Below are positions 1-5,319 of a stretch of 8,458 nt of DNA, piece by piece (position 1 is the first letter of the stretch; the number at the start of each line of letters is the position of its first letter). Source of the stretch: Sphingomonadaceae bacterium (lineage in GTDB: Bacteria > Pseudomonadota > Alphaproteobacteria > Sphingomonadales > Sphingomonadaceae); NCBI GenBank assembly GCA_947446935.1, contig CANFIV010000048.1, positions 1-8,458 on the forward strand, in the 5' to 3' direction. Under the pieces are notes generated by a model that was not told the DNA's origin, made no database searches, and saw nothing but the letters and a program-made list of their open reading frames with translations. The translations under genes were made by a program, and so were the position numbers.

Positions 1-410
1 AACCCGTGGATGATGCCGCGACCGCCGCAGCCTCGGCCGACTTCCGGGCCGCCGAGTTCCATCGCAAACACGCCGTCGCGCTGGAAGCAGACGTCCTCGA
101 TCCGCACTTCTTCACCCGCCAGTTTTTTGCGTGCGGACGTTTCGATGATCGTGGGGCAGCTCTTGCCGCCGAACAGGAGCGAGGTGGTATCCGATTTGGG
201 ATCGCAGCCGATGAGCAAAACGCGTTTGCCTTGCTGCGCCATCATGTAGCTGAGGTTCGACAGTGCGAAGCTCTTGCCCGAGCCGCCCTTGCCGTAGATC
301 GCGATGATCTGCGTTTCCTTGGTCACTTCACTCGTGGAAACCGGATCGGGTTCAATAGCCGCTTCGTCTCGCAAGGCCTGAACGTGGTCAGGTGTTTCCA
401 GCATTGTCAT
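1..410 (-). CDS. bchX: Chlorophyllide a reductase iron protein subunit X (N-terminal part, cut by window edge)
   Basis: BchX is the ATP-hydrolysing, NifH-like iron protein that passes electrons to BchY-BchZ, which reduces ring B of chlorophyllide a to the bacteriochlorin level in the cytoplasm. Translating the minus strand from ATG at 410 gives 136 residues before the window ends, about 40% of the usual length. The P-loop GKGGSGKS is at residues 40-47, the NifH-like GCDPKSD stretch at 68-74, and GRGCGGRG at 126-133. Cys128 of the last motif matches the first cysteine ligand of the bridging [4Fe-4S] cluster; the second ligand lies outside the window. The roughly 33-residue N-terminal extension before the first beta strand and the GKGGSGKSF signature point to BchX rather than BchL. 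The start overlaps the bchC stop as ATGA, with a GGAG nine bases upstream, so the two genes are probably translationally coupled. bchY and bchZ are expected next, beyond base 1. Confidence 0.95.
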   Translation of the reverse strand, partial: MTMLETPDHVQALRDEAAIEPDPVSTSEVTKETQIIAIYGKGGSGKSFALSNLSYMMAQQGKRVLLIGCDPKSDTTSLLFGGKSCPTIIETSARKKLAGEEVRIEDVCFQRDGVFAMELGGPEVGRGCGGRGIIHG

Positions 411-1342
411 GCGCAATCGCTCCAATCGAGAACCATCTTGAGGCAGTCGCGGTCTGAGAAAGCCGCGGGATAGGCTTCACCGGCTTCGCTCGCGGGGCGC
501 ACATCAGTCACCAGGCCCGAAAGATCGAGCTTGCCGGACTGGATGAGGTCGCGTGTCCTGCCGAGGTCATCGGGCCCCCACTCGGCCGCGACGCGGATCC
601 GCGCCTCGGCACGAAAGGCGACCGGGAAGGCGAAATTCAGCCGGTCGGAATAGAAACCGGCGAGGTTGATCTCGCCGCCACGGGCAAGCCGCGAGAGCAG
701 CGAATCAAGAATGTTGGAATCGCCGCTGGCATCGCAGATCGAGCGGTAGTCGCGGCGCGTATCGGCGTCGGGCACCAGCACGGTGTAGCCGATCGCACCT
801 GCGGCGCGGCGAGGATCGGTCTCCCACACGGTGGGTGGCGGCGCACCGAGGGCCATCGTGATGCGGGCGAGCAGGCGGCCAAGCACGCCGTGCCCGATGA
901 TCAGATCGGGAAGGGTGCCGCCATCCAGAGCATGGAGCGCCGTTGCCGCCAGTGCAAACAGCACGCCGTCCGCACGGAGCGACTCGTCGATGGTGAGCGC
1001 CCGGACCGAGGGCAGCACCAGCCGCCTGGCAGAGCCGCCAAACAAACCGCGCGCATCACGGAAGCAGCTGGCGCCGGGAACGAACACCCAGTCACCGATT
1101 CGGTCCTGTGCGTCATGGCCCGCATCGATCACCCGGCCGACCGATTCGTAACCCGGCACGAGCGGGTAGCCCATGCCCGGAAACATGGGCATTTTTCCGG
1201 TCCAGAGCAGCTTTTCGGTGCCTGTGCTGATCCCGCTCCAGCGGATTTCGACCACCACATCGGCGTCGCCCGGCGCATCGAGCACCAAGGGGCGGAGCGA
1301 GAGCTGCTCCGGTGCCTCCATGATCAGTGCAAGTGCTTCCAC
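407..1342 (-). CDS. bchC: 3-hydroxyethyl bacteriochlorophyllide a dehydrogenase
   Basis: BchC is a medium-chain dehydrogenase-like enzyme that oxidises the C3 1-hydroxyethyl side chain to acetyl in bacteriochlorophyll a synthesis. The N-terminal GroES-like part shows GISTGTE (residues 37-43) and a GYPLVPGYE segment (about 58-66). A Rossmann glycine motif, GHGVLG, is at 150-155. I chose the GTG at 1342 (311 residues), which has an AGAGGA about nine bases upstream and begins just before the conserved EAPEQLSLRPL region. An in-frame GTG at 1384 would add 14 residues and has no clear ribosome binding site. The gene lies 139 bp downstream of crtF on the same strand and overlaps bchX by ATGA. A promoter-like sequence and PpsR-type palindromes in that gap suggest its own regulated transcription in addition to any read-through from crtF. 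Family assignment is firm; the start is likely but not certain. Confidence 0.95.
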   Translation of the reverse strand: MEALALIMEAPEQLSLRPLVLDAPGDADVVVEIRWSGISTGTEKLLWTGKMPMFPGMGYPLVPGYESVGRVIDAGHDAQDRIGDWVFVPGASCFRDARGLFGGSARRLVLPSVRALTIDESLRADGVLFALAATALHALDGGTLPDLIIGHGVLGRLLARITMALGAPPPTVWETDPRRAAGAIGYTVLVPDADTRRDYRSICDASGDSNILDSLLSRLARGGEINLAGFYSDRLNFAFPVAFRAEARIRVAAEWGPDDLGRTRDLIQSGKLDLSGLVTDVRPASEAGEAYPAAFSDRDCLKMVLDWSDCA

Positions 1343-1400
1343 GGCCGCGATTCCTCTCCCCAAACTTCCGCGGGGTTTTGCCACACGGTATCGGGGTCTT

Positions 1401-1418
1401 TCTAAGTGTCAGCTTACA
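1401..1418. promoter_or_regulatory. Degenerate second PpsR/CrtJ-type palindrome over the bchC -10 region
   Basis: TCTAAGTGTCAGCTTACA matches the fuller TGTAA-N8-TTACA form with a single mismatch (C for G at position 2). It covers the putative -10 box. Its centre is 32 bp from the centre of the perfect palindrome at 1433-1450, about three helical turns, which would suit cooperative binding of two tetramers on one face of the DNA. This is inference from motif and spacing only. Confidence 0.4.
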
Positions 1419-1437
1419 TTGTCACAAAATAGTGTCA
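1407..1437. repeat. Three TGTCA direct repeats at exact 13-bp spacing
   Basis: TGTCA occurs at 1407-1411, 1420-1424 and 1433-1437, each start 13 bp after the previous one. On the minus strand these read as TGACA boxes (CTGACA, GTGACA, TTGACA), the last being the putative -35 element of bchC. They lie inside the region covered by the two PpsR-type palindromes. They could be half-sites for the same or another regulator. Confidence 0.6.
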
Positions 1438-1438
1438 A
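1411..1438 (-). promoter_or_regulatory. Putative sigma70-type promoter of bchC
   Basis: On the minus strand there is a perfect TTGACA -35 box (1438-1433) followed, after a 16-base spacer, by TAAGCT (1416-1411) as a weak -10 box with three of six consensus bases. It lies about 70 bases upstream of the chosen bchC start. PpsR-type palindromes overlap both boxes. That resembles what is known for the bchC promoter of Rhodobacter capsulatus, where CrtJ binds over the -10 and -35 regions. The match is by eye; no transcription start is known. Confidence 0.5.
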
Positions 1439-1450
1439 CTTAACAGTACA
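1433..1450. promoter_or_regulatory. PpsR/CrtJ-type operator upstream of bchC (TGT-N12-ACA)
   Basis: The stretch TGTCAACTTAACAGTACA fits the TGT-N12-ACA consensus bound by the photosynthesis repressor PpsR/CrtJ. It overlaps the putative -35 box of the bchC promoter, where a bound repressor would block RNA polymerase. Its position in a photosynthesis cluster supports the reading, but TGT-N12-ACA alone is a short motif. Confidence 0.6.
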
Positions 1451-1481
1451 CATAAGTCGGCCGGTGTTTTGGACAGTTCAA

Positions 1482-2666
1482 TCAGACCCGCGCCACGATC
1501 GCCCCGCATACGAGCGGCAGGTTCGTCGGAAGCTCCTTCCAGCTCCGGAAACCGGCGCTGCGCAGCATCGCGCCAAGTTCGGCCGGACGGCGCGGGCGGC
1601 CTGATCCCATGGCCCAAAGATAGAGGCCGAAGTACGCGTCCCCCATGGCCGCGCCGCCGGGTGCCCCGGCCATGGGCTCGCCAATCAGCAATGTTCCGCC
1701 CGGCGGCAGCGCCGCGCGCACTCCGCGCAGGAGGCGTAGGGCAGGTTCGTCGTCATGGTCGTGAAGGATGCGGACGAGCGTGATCAGATCGTGACCCTGC
1801 GGCAGTGGATCATGCAGGAAACTGCCCTTGTGCAGCGTGAGTCGCGGTCCGATCAGGGCATCGCGGGCAAGCGTGTTTTCTGCACCAGCGACCACATCGG
1901 GCAAATCGAACAGGCCGAGTCGCAGGGCCGGTGCAGCCGTTCCGACAGCACGGATAAACGCACCTGTGCCGCCGCCAACATCAAGCACCGCCTTGTGGCG
2001 GCTGAAGCGATAGGCGTCCACGAGTTGCTCGCTGACCATTGCTTGCGAAGCGGCCATCAGCGCCGAATAGGCAGTAGCTGCGGGCTTGTTGGCTTCCTCG
2101 CGGTCATCCTGCCGACCGGGCGGCACACCGCCGGTGGCGCTGGCCCGTGCATAAGTCCAGAAATCGGACAGTGCGGTCGGCGTCTGCCGGTCGGCGCGGA
2201 GCAGCGCCAGCGGATCGGCGAGATCGGCATAAAGCAGCGCATGGTGCCGGATCATTGCCAGAGCGCCGGCATTGCATTGCAGCGCTGCGCCTTCGGTGCC
2301 CAATGCCCAGCGCCCGCCAGGAATCGATTCGGCCAGTCCGAGCGAGGCGGCGGCGCGCAATAGTCGCTCGGTTGCGGGAAGCCCGAGCCCGGCGCGATGC
2401 GCTGCGGCAATCGTGTCACACGGGCCTTCAGCCAACAGATCGAGCAGCCCCGCCTCGACGCAGGCGGCCAGCACTTGCGCGTAGGCGAACCCAGCCACGA
2501 GATCGAAAACTCGCCGGGCCCGGGCGCGCGCTACGGGCCGGGTTAGCGGAAATGCTGCGGCCCAATGCTGGAATTTCGGGCTGGCCAGCACGCGGTTGCG
2601 CAAGCCGATCCATCGCAGCCTGAGGCTTTCTCTTGGGGGCGATTCCAGACTTGTGGACATATTCAT
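1482..2666 (-). CDS. crtF: Hydroxyneurosporene/demethylspheroidene O-methyltransferase
   Basis: CrtF methylates the 1-hydroxyl group of acyclic carotenoids using S-adenosylmethionine, the last step towards spheroidene and spirilloxanthin. The 394-residue product has the usual family length. Residues 17-75 (RWIGLRNRVLASPKF through FDLVAGFAYAQVL) match the N-terminal dimerisation region typical of CrtF. The SAM-binding glycine motif DVGGGTGA is at 229-236, and LHDHDDE at 301-307 matches the region of the catalytic histidine in this methyltransferase family. IGEPM at 328-332 is also typical. The ATG at 2666 has no convincing ribosome binding site, and neither does a second ATG at 2660. The first start is kept because it is the longest, but the true start is uncertain by a few residues. 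The gene is divergent from crtD and precedes bchC on the same strand. Confidence 0.93.
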   Translation of the reverse strand: MNMSTSLESPPRESLRLRWIGLRNRVLASPKFQHWAAAFPLTRPVARARARRVFDLVAGFAYAQVLAACVEAGLLDLLAEGPCDTIAAAHRAGLGLPATERLLRAAASLGLAESIPGGRWALGTEGAALQCNAGALAMIRHHALLYADLADPLALLRADRQTPTALSDFWTYARASATGGVPPGRQDDREEANKPAATAYSALMAASQAMVSEQLVDAYRFSRHKAVLDVGGGTGAFIRAVGTAAPALRLGLFDLPDVVAGAENTLARDALIGPRLTLHKGSFLHDPLPQGHDLITLVRILHDHDDEPALRLLRGVRAALPPGGTLLIGEPMAGAPGGAAMGDAYFGLYLWAMGSGRPRRPAELGAMLRSAGFRSWKELPTNLPLVCGAIVARV

Positions 2667-2671
2667 ATGTC
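2656..2671. repeat. 16-bp palindrome over the crtF start codon
   Basis: GACATAT-TC-ATATGTC is a perfect inverted repeat with 7-bp arms and a 2-bp centre. It contains both candidate crtF start codons and shares its right end with the PpsR-type site at 2668-2685. TGGACAT also occurs directly repeated at 2654-2660 and 2680-2686, 26 bp apart. It could be an extra half-site array or a small hairpin in the crtF mRNA at the start codon. Confidence 0.55.
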
Positions 2672-2685
2672 AATTACATTGGACA
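2668..2685. promoter_or_regulatory. PpsR/CrtJ-type operator between crtF and crtD
   Basis: TGTCAATTACATTGGACA fits TGT-N12-ACA exactly. It lies in the 83-bp divergent spacer, only one base from the crtF start codon and 64 bases from the crtD start, so it could control both directions. crtF and crtD promoters are known PpsR/CrtJ targets in purple bacteria. No convincing sigma70 promoter pair could be placed here by eye. Confidence 0.6.
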
Positions 2686-2736
2686 TTCTCGGTCAATGCG
2701 TCAATCATTGCCTCACGTATCCGCGACCGGCGGTGC

Positions 2737-2744
2737 GGGGAGGG
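2737..2744 (+). promoter_or_regulatory. Ribosome binding site that decides the crtD start
   Basis: GGGGAGGG lies five bases before the GTG at 2750, the best ribosome binding site near the 5' end of this reading frame. Upstream in-frame starts (for example ATG at 2696) have none, and the conserved FAD-binding strand begins four residues after this GTG. Confidence 0.75.
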
Positions 2745-2749
2745 CAAAA

Positions 2750-4306
2750 GTGGCCAAGGCGGACGTGATCGTGGTGGGAGCGGGCATCGGCGGGCTGGTC
2801 AGCGCCGTGCTGCTCGCCGCGCGCGGCGTGGCAGTCACTGTGGTCGAGAAAGAGGCCAGACCGGGCGGCAAGGTCCGCCGAGTGTCTGTGGATGGCCAGC
2901 CAGTGGATGCCGGTCCCACAGTCTTCACCCTGCGCGATGTGTTCGAGGAAATCTTTGCCGCAGCCGGGGCCTCGCTTTCCGACCATGTCTCGCTGCGCAC
3001 GCCCGAAGTCCTCGCTCGGCATGCCTGGAACACAGATCGGCACCTCGATCTTTTCGCCGATCCAGCGGCGAGTGAAGCCGCAATCGGTGATTTTGCCGGA
3101 GCCAAGGCTGCGCAGGGCTACCGCGCATTCCGCACCGAGGCTCAGCGCATCCACGGTATTCTCGACAAGACAATGATGCGCGCGGGCAAGGTTTCCTGGC
3201 CCCTGCCGCTGATGTGGAGGATCGGGCTGCTGCGCATGGGTGATCTGGCGGCGATCCGCCCCTATGAGAGCCTCTGGAAAGTGCTGGGCGAACATTTCGC
3301 CGATCCGCGCTTGCGCCAGCTTTTCGGGCGCTATTCCACCTATTGCGGTTCCTCACCGTTCGAAACGCCCGCGACCTTGATGCTTGTCGCCCATGTCGAA
3401 GCGATGGGGGTGTGGCTGATCGATGGCGGGATGAGCGCGCTGGCCGAGGCGCTTGTGCGGATCGGGCGTGCGAATGGGGTGACCTACCGGTTCGGCGCGC
3501 CGGTTCAGACCGTGGTGATCGAACGGGGCCGCGCCGCCGGGGTCACACTGGCCAGCGGAGAGCGGATCGGCGCGGATGCTGTCATCGTCAACGCCGATCC
3601 GGCAGCACTCGCGGCGGGCTTTTTCGGCGCAGATGCTGTGCGGGCGGTAGCGGCCATGCCTGTTCGTCGCCGTTCGCTTTCGGCCTTCACCTGGCTCGCC
3701 CATGCCGAGACCTCGGGGTTCCCGCTGCAACACCACAATGTGTTTTTCTCGGGTGATTACCCGGCCGAGTTCCAAGACATCCGCGCCGGCCAGCCACCCG
3801 CTGATCCCAGCGTCTATGTCTGCGCCCAAGACCGTGACGGCGAATTACCAGTGCGCGGACGTGAGCGCTTGCAGATCATCGTAAACGCGCCCGCCAACGG
3901 CGACAGCCATACCTATTCAGCCAAGGAGATCGATCAATGTGGCAAGGCCATGACCGCGCGCTTGAAGGCTTGCGGGTTGACGCTGGAAACGCCGCTGGTG
4001 CACGAACTGGCGCACCCGCAGACGTTCGCTCGGCTTTTTCCGGCGACGGGTGGAGCCCTCTATGGACGGGCCTCGCACGGATGGGCGGCGTCCTTCCTCC
4101 GGCAAGGCGCGCGGACCCGGATCCCTGGGCTCTTCTGCGCGGGGGGGAGCACCCATCCGGGCGCCGGGGTCCCGATGGCCGCCTTGTCAGGGCGGCTTGC
4201 AGCCGAGACAGTCACCCGTACCCTCGCTTCGATGCGGCGGTTCCATCCGGCGGTTACAGCTGGTGGTATGTCGATGCGCTCAGCGACGACGGGCGCCACG
4301 GGCTGA
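2750..4306 (+). CDS. crtD: Hydroxyneurosporene desaturase / methoxyneurosporene 3,4-desaturase
   Basis: CrtD introduces the C3,4 double bond into 1-hydroxylated acyclic carotenoids and is a membrane-associated FAD enzyme of the phytoene desaturase family. The GTG at 2750 gives 518 residues. The N-terminal dinucleotide-binding motif GAGIGGL is at residues 10-16, followed by EKEARPGGK. The C-terminal family signature GLFCAGGSTHPGAGVPMAAL with SGRLAAE runs from 460 to about 486. The AGGS-HPG-GVPMAALSGR form separates CrtD from CrtI. About 25 residues after the signature (SMRRFHPAV onwards) do not look conserved; they are read from DNA that encodes the conserved CrtC N-terminus in another frame. 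The codon frame stays consistent across a run of seven G at 4141-4147, so there is no sign of a frameshift in crtD. The gene is divergent from crtF. Confidence 0.94.
   Translation: MAKADVIVVGAGIGGLVSAVLLAARGVAVTVVEKEARPGGKVRRVSVDGQPVDAGPTVFTLRDVFEEIFAAAGASLSDHVSLRTPEVLARHAWNTDRHLDLFADPAASEAAIGDFAGAKAAQGYRAFRTEAQRIHGILDKTMMRAGKVSWPLPLMWRIGLLRMGDLAAIRPYESLWKVLGEHFADPRLRQLFGRYSTYCGSSPFETPATLMLVAHVEAMGVWLIDGGMSALAEALVRIGRANGVTYRFGAPVQTVVIERGRAAGVTLASGERIGADAVIVNADPAALAAGFFGADAVRAVAAMPVRRRSLSAFTWLAHAETSGFPLQHHNVFFSGDYPAEFQDIRAGQPPADPSVYVCAQDRDGELPVRGRERLQIIVNAPANGDSHTYSAKEIDQCGKAMTARLKACGLTLETPLVHELAHPQTFARLFPATGGALYGRASHGWAASFLRQGARTRIPGLFCAGGSTHPGAGVPMAALSGRLAAETVTRTLASMRRFHPAVTAGGMSMRSATTGATG
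3923..3929 (+). promoter_or_regulatory. Shine-Dalgarno-like sequence inside crtD, before the longest crtC start
   Basis: AAGGAGA lies seven bases before ATG 3937, the first start of the crtC frame. In the crtD frame the same bases encode Ala-Lys-Glu-Ile, so the match may be accidental. It is recorded because it is the only strong ribosome binding site among the candidate crtC starts. Confidence 0.35.
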
Positions 4307-5142
4307 CGGTCATCGCGTTTTTGGGCAGCGTGTTCTCGCCCTATTACAAAAGCTCGGGGCGGGCCAAGCCTCTGGATCATGCTGCGCTCAACGTCGCGCT
4401 CTATGGCCCGGGTGCGCGCTGGACGATGACCGAGCGGGGCGAACAGGACGTGCGGCCCGAGGCGGCGCAACTGGCGATCGGGCCGAGTGCCGTGCGCTGG
4501 GTGGGCGATTGTCTCGTGATTGATATCGAGGAGCGTGACAAGCGCGTAGGTGTGCCGTGGACGCGGCGGGTGGCCGGGCAGATCAAGGTCTGGCCCGAGA
4601 TGATCAACACCGAGGCCTTTGCGCTCGATCCAGCCGGGCGGCACTTGTGGCATTGCATCGCGCCGCGCGCGCGGATCGAGGTGGAGATGAAAGCCCCGGC
4701 GCTGAGCTGGAAGGGCAGCGCCTATATCGATTCGAACCGGGGCGGCGAGTCGCTGGAGGAAGGCTTCAAGATCTGGCACTGGTCACGCGCCCATCTGGGG
4801 CGCGATGTGGCGGTGTTCTACGAGGGCTGTCGCCGCGATGGTTCGCGCTTTGCCAGCGCGCTGCGGTTTGACCGGGCAGGGGTTCCACTGGAGGCCGAAT
4901 TGCCACCTGCCGCCCCGCTGCCCGATACGATCTGGCAGATGGAGCGGCGAACCCGGGCGGACAAAGGCCTCGCAAGTGTGCGACGGACTTGGGAGGATTC
5001 GCCGTTCTACACACGCTCCACGTTGCACGCCCGGCTTTATGGCGAACCGGTGGTGGCGATGCAGGAGACGCTCTCGCTCGATCGGTTCTGCTCACCGATC
5101 GTGCAGTTCATGCTGCCCTATCGGATGCCCCGGCCGGGATGA
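3937..5142 (+). CDS. crtC: Acyclic carotenoid 1,2-hydratase (hydroxyneurosporene synthase), start uncertain
   Basis: CrtC adds water across the C1,2 double bond of neurosporene or lycopene-type carotenoids, the step before CrtD and CrtF. The recognisable protein begins with RFDAAVPSGGYSWWYVDAL, encoded from 4225, followed by DDGRHGLTVIAFLGSVFSPYY. It runs to the stop at 5142, about 305 residues of CrtC-like sequence. The C-terminal part is rich in Trp, Arg and Tyr, as usual for this family. No ATG, GTG or TTG lies in frame just before 4225. In-frame candidates are ATG 3937 (with AAGGAGA seven bases upstream), ATG 4081 (no clear ribosome binding site), CTG 4135, CTG 4303 (overlapping the crtD stop), TTG 4321 and GTG 4330. 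The short R. capsulatus protein, as I recall it, begins near the IAFIGSVFSPWY segment, which would fit the last three. Residues 1-96 from ATG 3937 look like out-of-frame reading of crtD (rich in Arg, Gly, Pro, Ala). The full open frame is given here; the function is firm, the start is not. Confidence 0.85.
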   Translation: MWQGHDRALEGLRVDAGNAAGARTGAPADVRSAFSGDGWSPLWTGLARMGGVLPPARRADPDPWALLRGGEHPSGRRGPDGRLVRAACSRDSHPYPRFDAAVPSGGYSWWYVDALSDDGRHGLTVIAFLGSVFSPYYKSSGRAKPLDHAALNVALYGPGARWTMTERGEQDVRPEAAQLAIGPSAVRWVGDCLVIDIEERDKRVGVPWTRRVAGQIKVWPEMINTEAFALDPAGRHLWHCIAPRARIEVEMKAPALSWKGSAYIDSNRGGESLEEGFKIWHWSRAHLGRDVAVFYEGCRRDGSRFASALRFDRAGVPLEAELPPAAPLPDTIWQMERRTRADKGLASVRRTWEDSPFYTRSTLHARLYGEPVVAMQETLSLDRFCSPIVQFMLPYRMPRPG

Positions 5143-5292
5143 TCAATCGCGGTCCATACCCTTGGCGGCCTTATCCTTGGCGGTCTTGTCGCGCGCGATC
5201 TCCTTGTTGATCGAGTGCAGCTGCCAAAGGCCGAAGCCTAGAGCGATTGTGCCGAACACGACCATTTCGATCCACCCGAAATTCTGTGCCAT
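5143..5292 (-). CDS. 49-residue single-helix membrane protein of unknown function
   Basis: I do not recognise this protein. From ATG at 5292 it encodes 49 residues: a short N-terminus (MAQNF), one hydrophobic helix at about residues 6-25 (GWIEMVVFGTIALGFGLWQL), His26 at the membrane edge, and a charged tail of alternating Lys and Asp/Glu (KEIARDKTAKDKAAKGMDRD). The positive tail suggests that the C-terminus faces the cytoplasm. The evidence for a real gene is good. TAAGGAGGAGGT is an exceptionally strong ribosome binding site, with AAGGAGG eight bases before the ATG. It starts 27 bases after the bchO stop on the same strand, and the sequence has a clean membrane-helix layout. It appears to be the last gene of a bchI-bchD-bchO operon. 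Its stop codon directly abuts the crtC stop on the other strand. A role in anchoring pigment-synthesis or light-harvesting proteins is possible but is only guessed from position. Confidence 0.85.
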   Translation of the reverse strand: MAQNFGWIEMVVFGTIALGFGLWQLHSINKEIARDKTAKDKAAKGMDRD

Positions 5293-5296
5293 GGTG

Positions 5297-5308
5297 ACCT
5301 CCTCCTTA
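5297..5308 (-). promoter_or_regulatory. Very strong ribosome binding site of the 49-residue gene
   Basis: The minus strand reads TAAGGAGGAGGT directly before CACC-ATG. It contains a near-complete anti-16S match (AAGGAGG), plus a second GGAGG register. It is much stronger than the sites of the overlapping bch genes upstream and suggests that the small protein is made in higher amounts than BchO. Confidence 0.8.
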
Positions 5309-5319
5309 CGCGCCGAGAA

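Noticed and set aside
831..1405. Long plus-strand open frames opposite bchC
   Set aside because: They are antisense to a well-recognised gene, rich in Arg/Pro/His, and show no family resemblance. Such frames are expected in GC-rich DNA.
1755..2363. 202-residue plus-strand frame opposite crtF
   Set aside because: It is a shadow of crtF; there is no convincing ribosome binding site or domain.
4234..4256. CGGCGGTT direct repeat (4234-4241 and 4249-4256) as a possible recombination or slippage site
   Set aside because: It is eight bases long in GC-rich coding DNA, with both copies in conserved CrtC codons; chance and coding constraint explain it.
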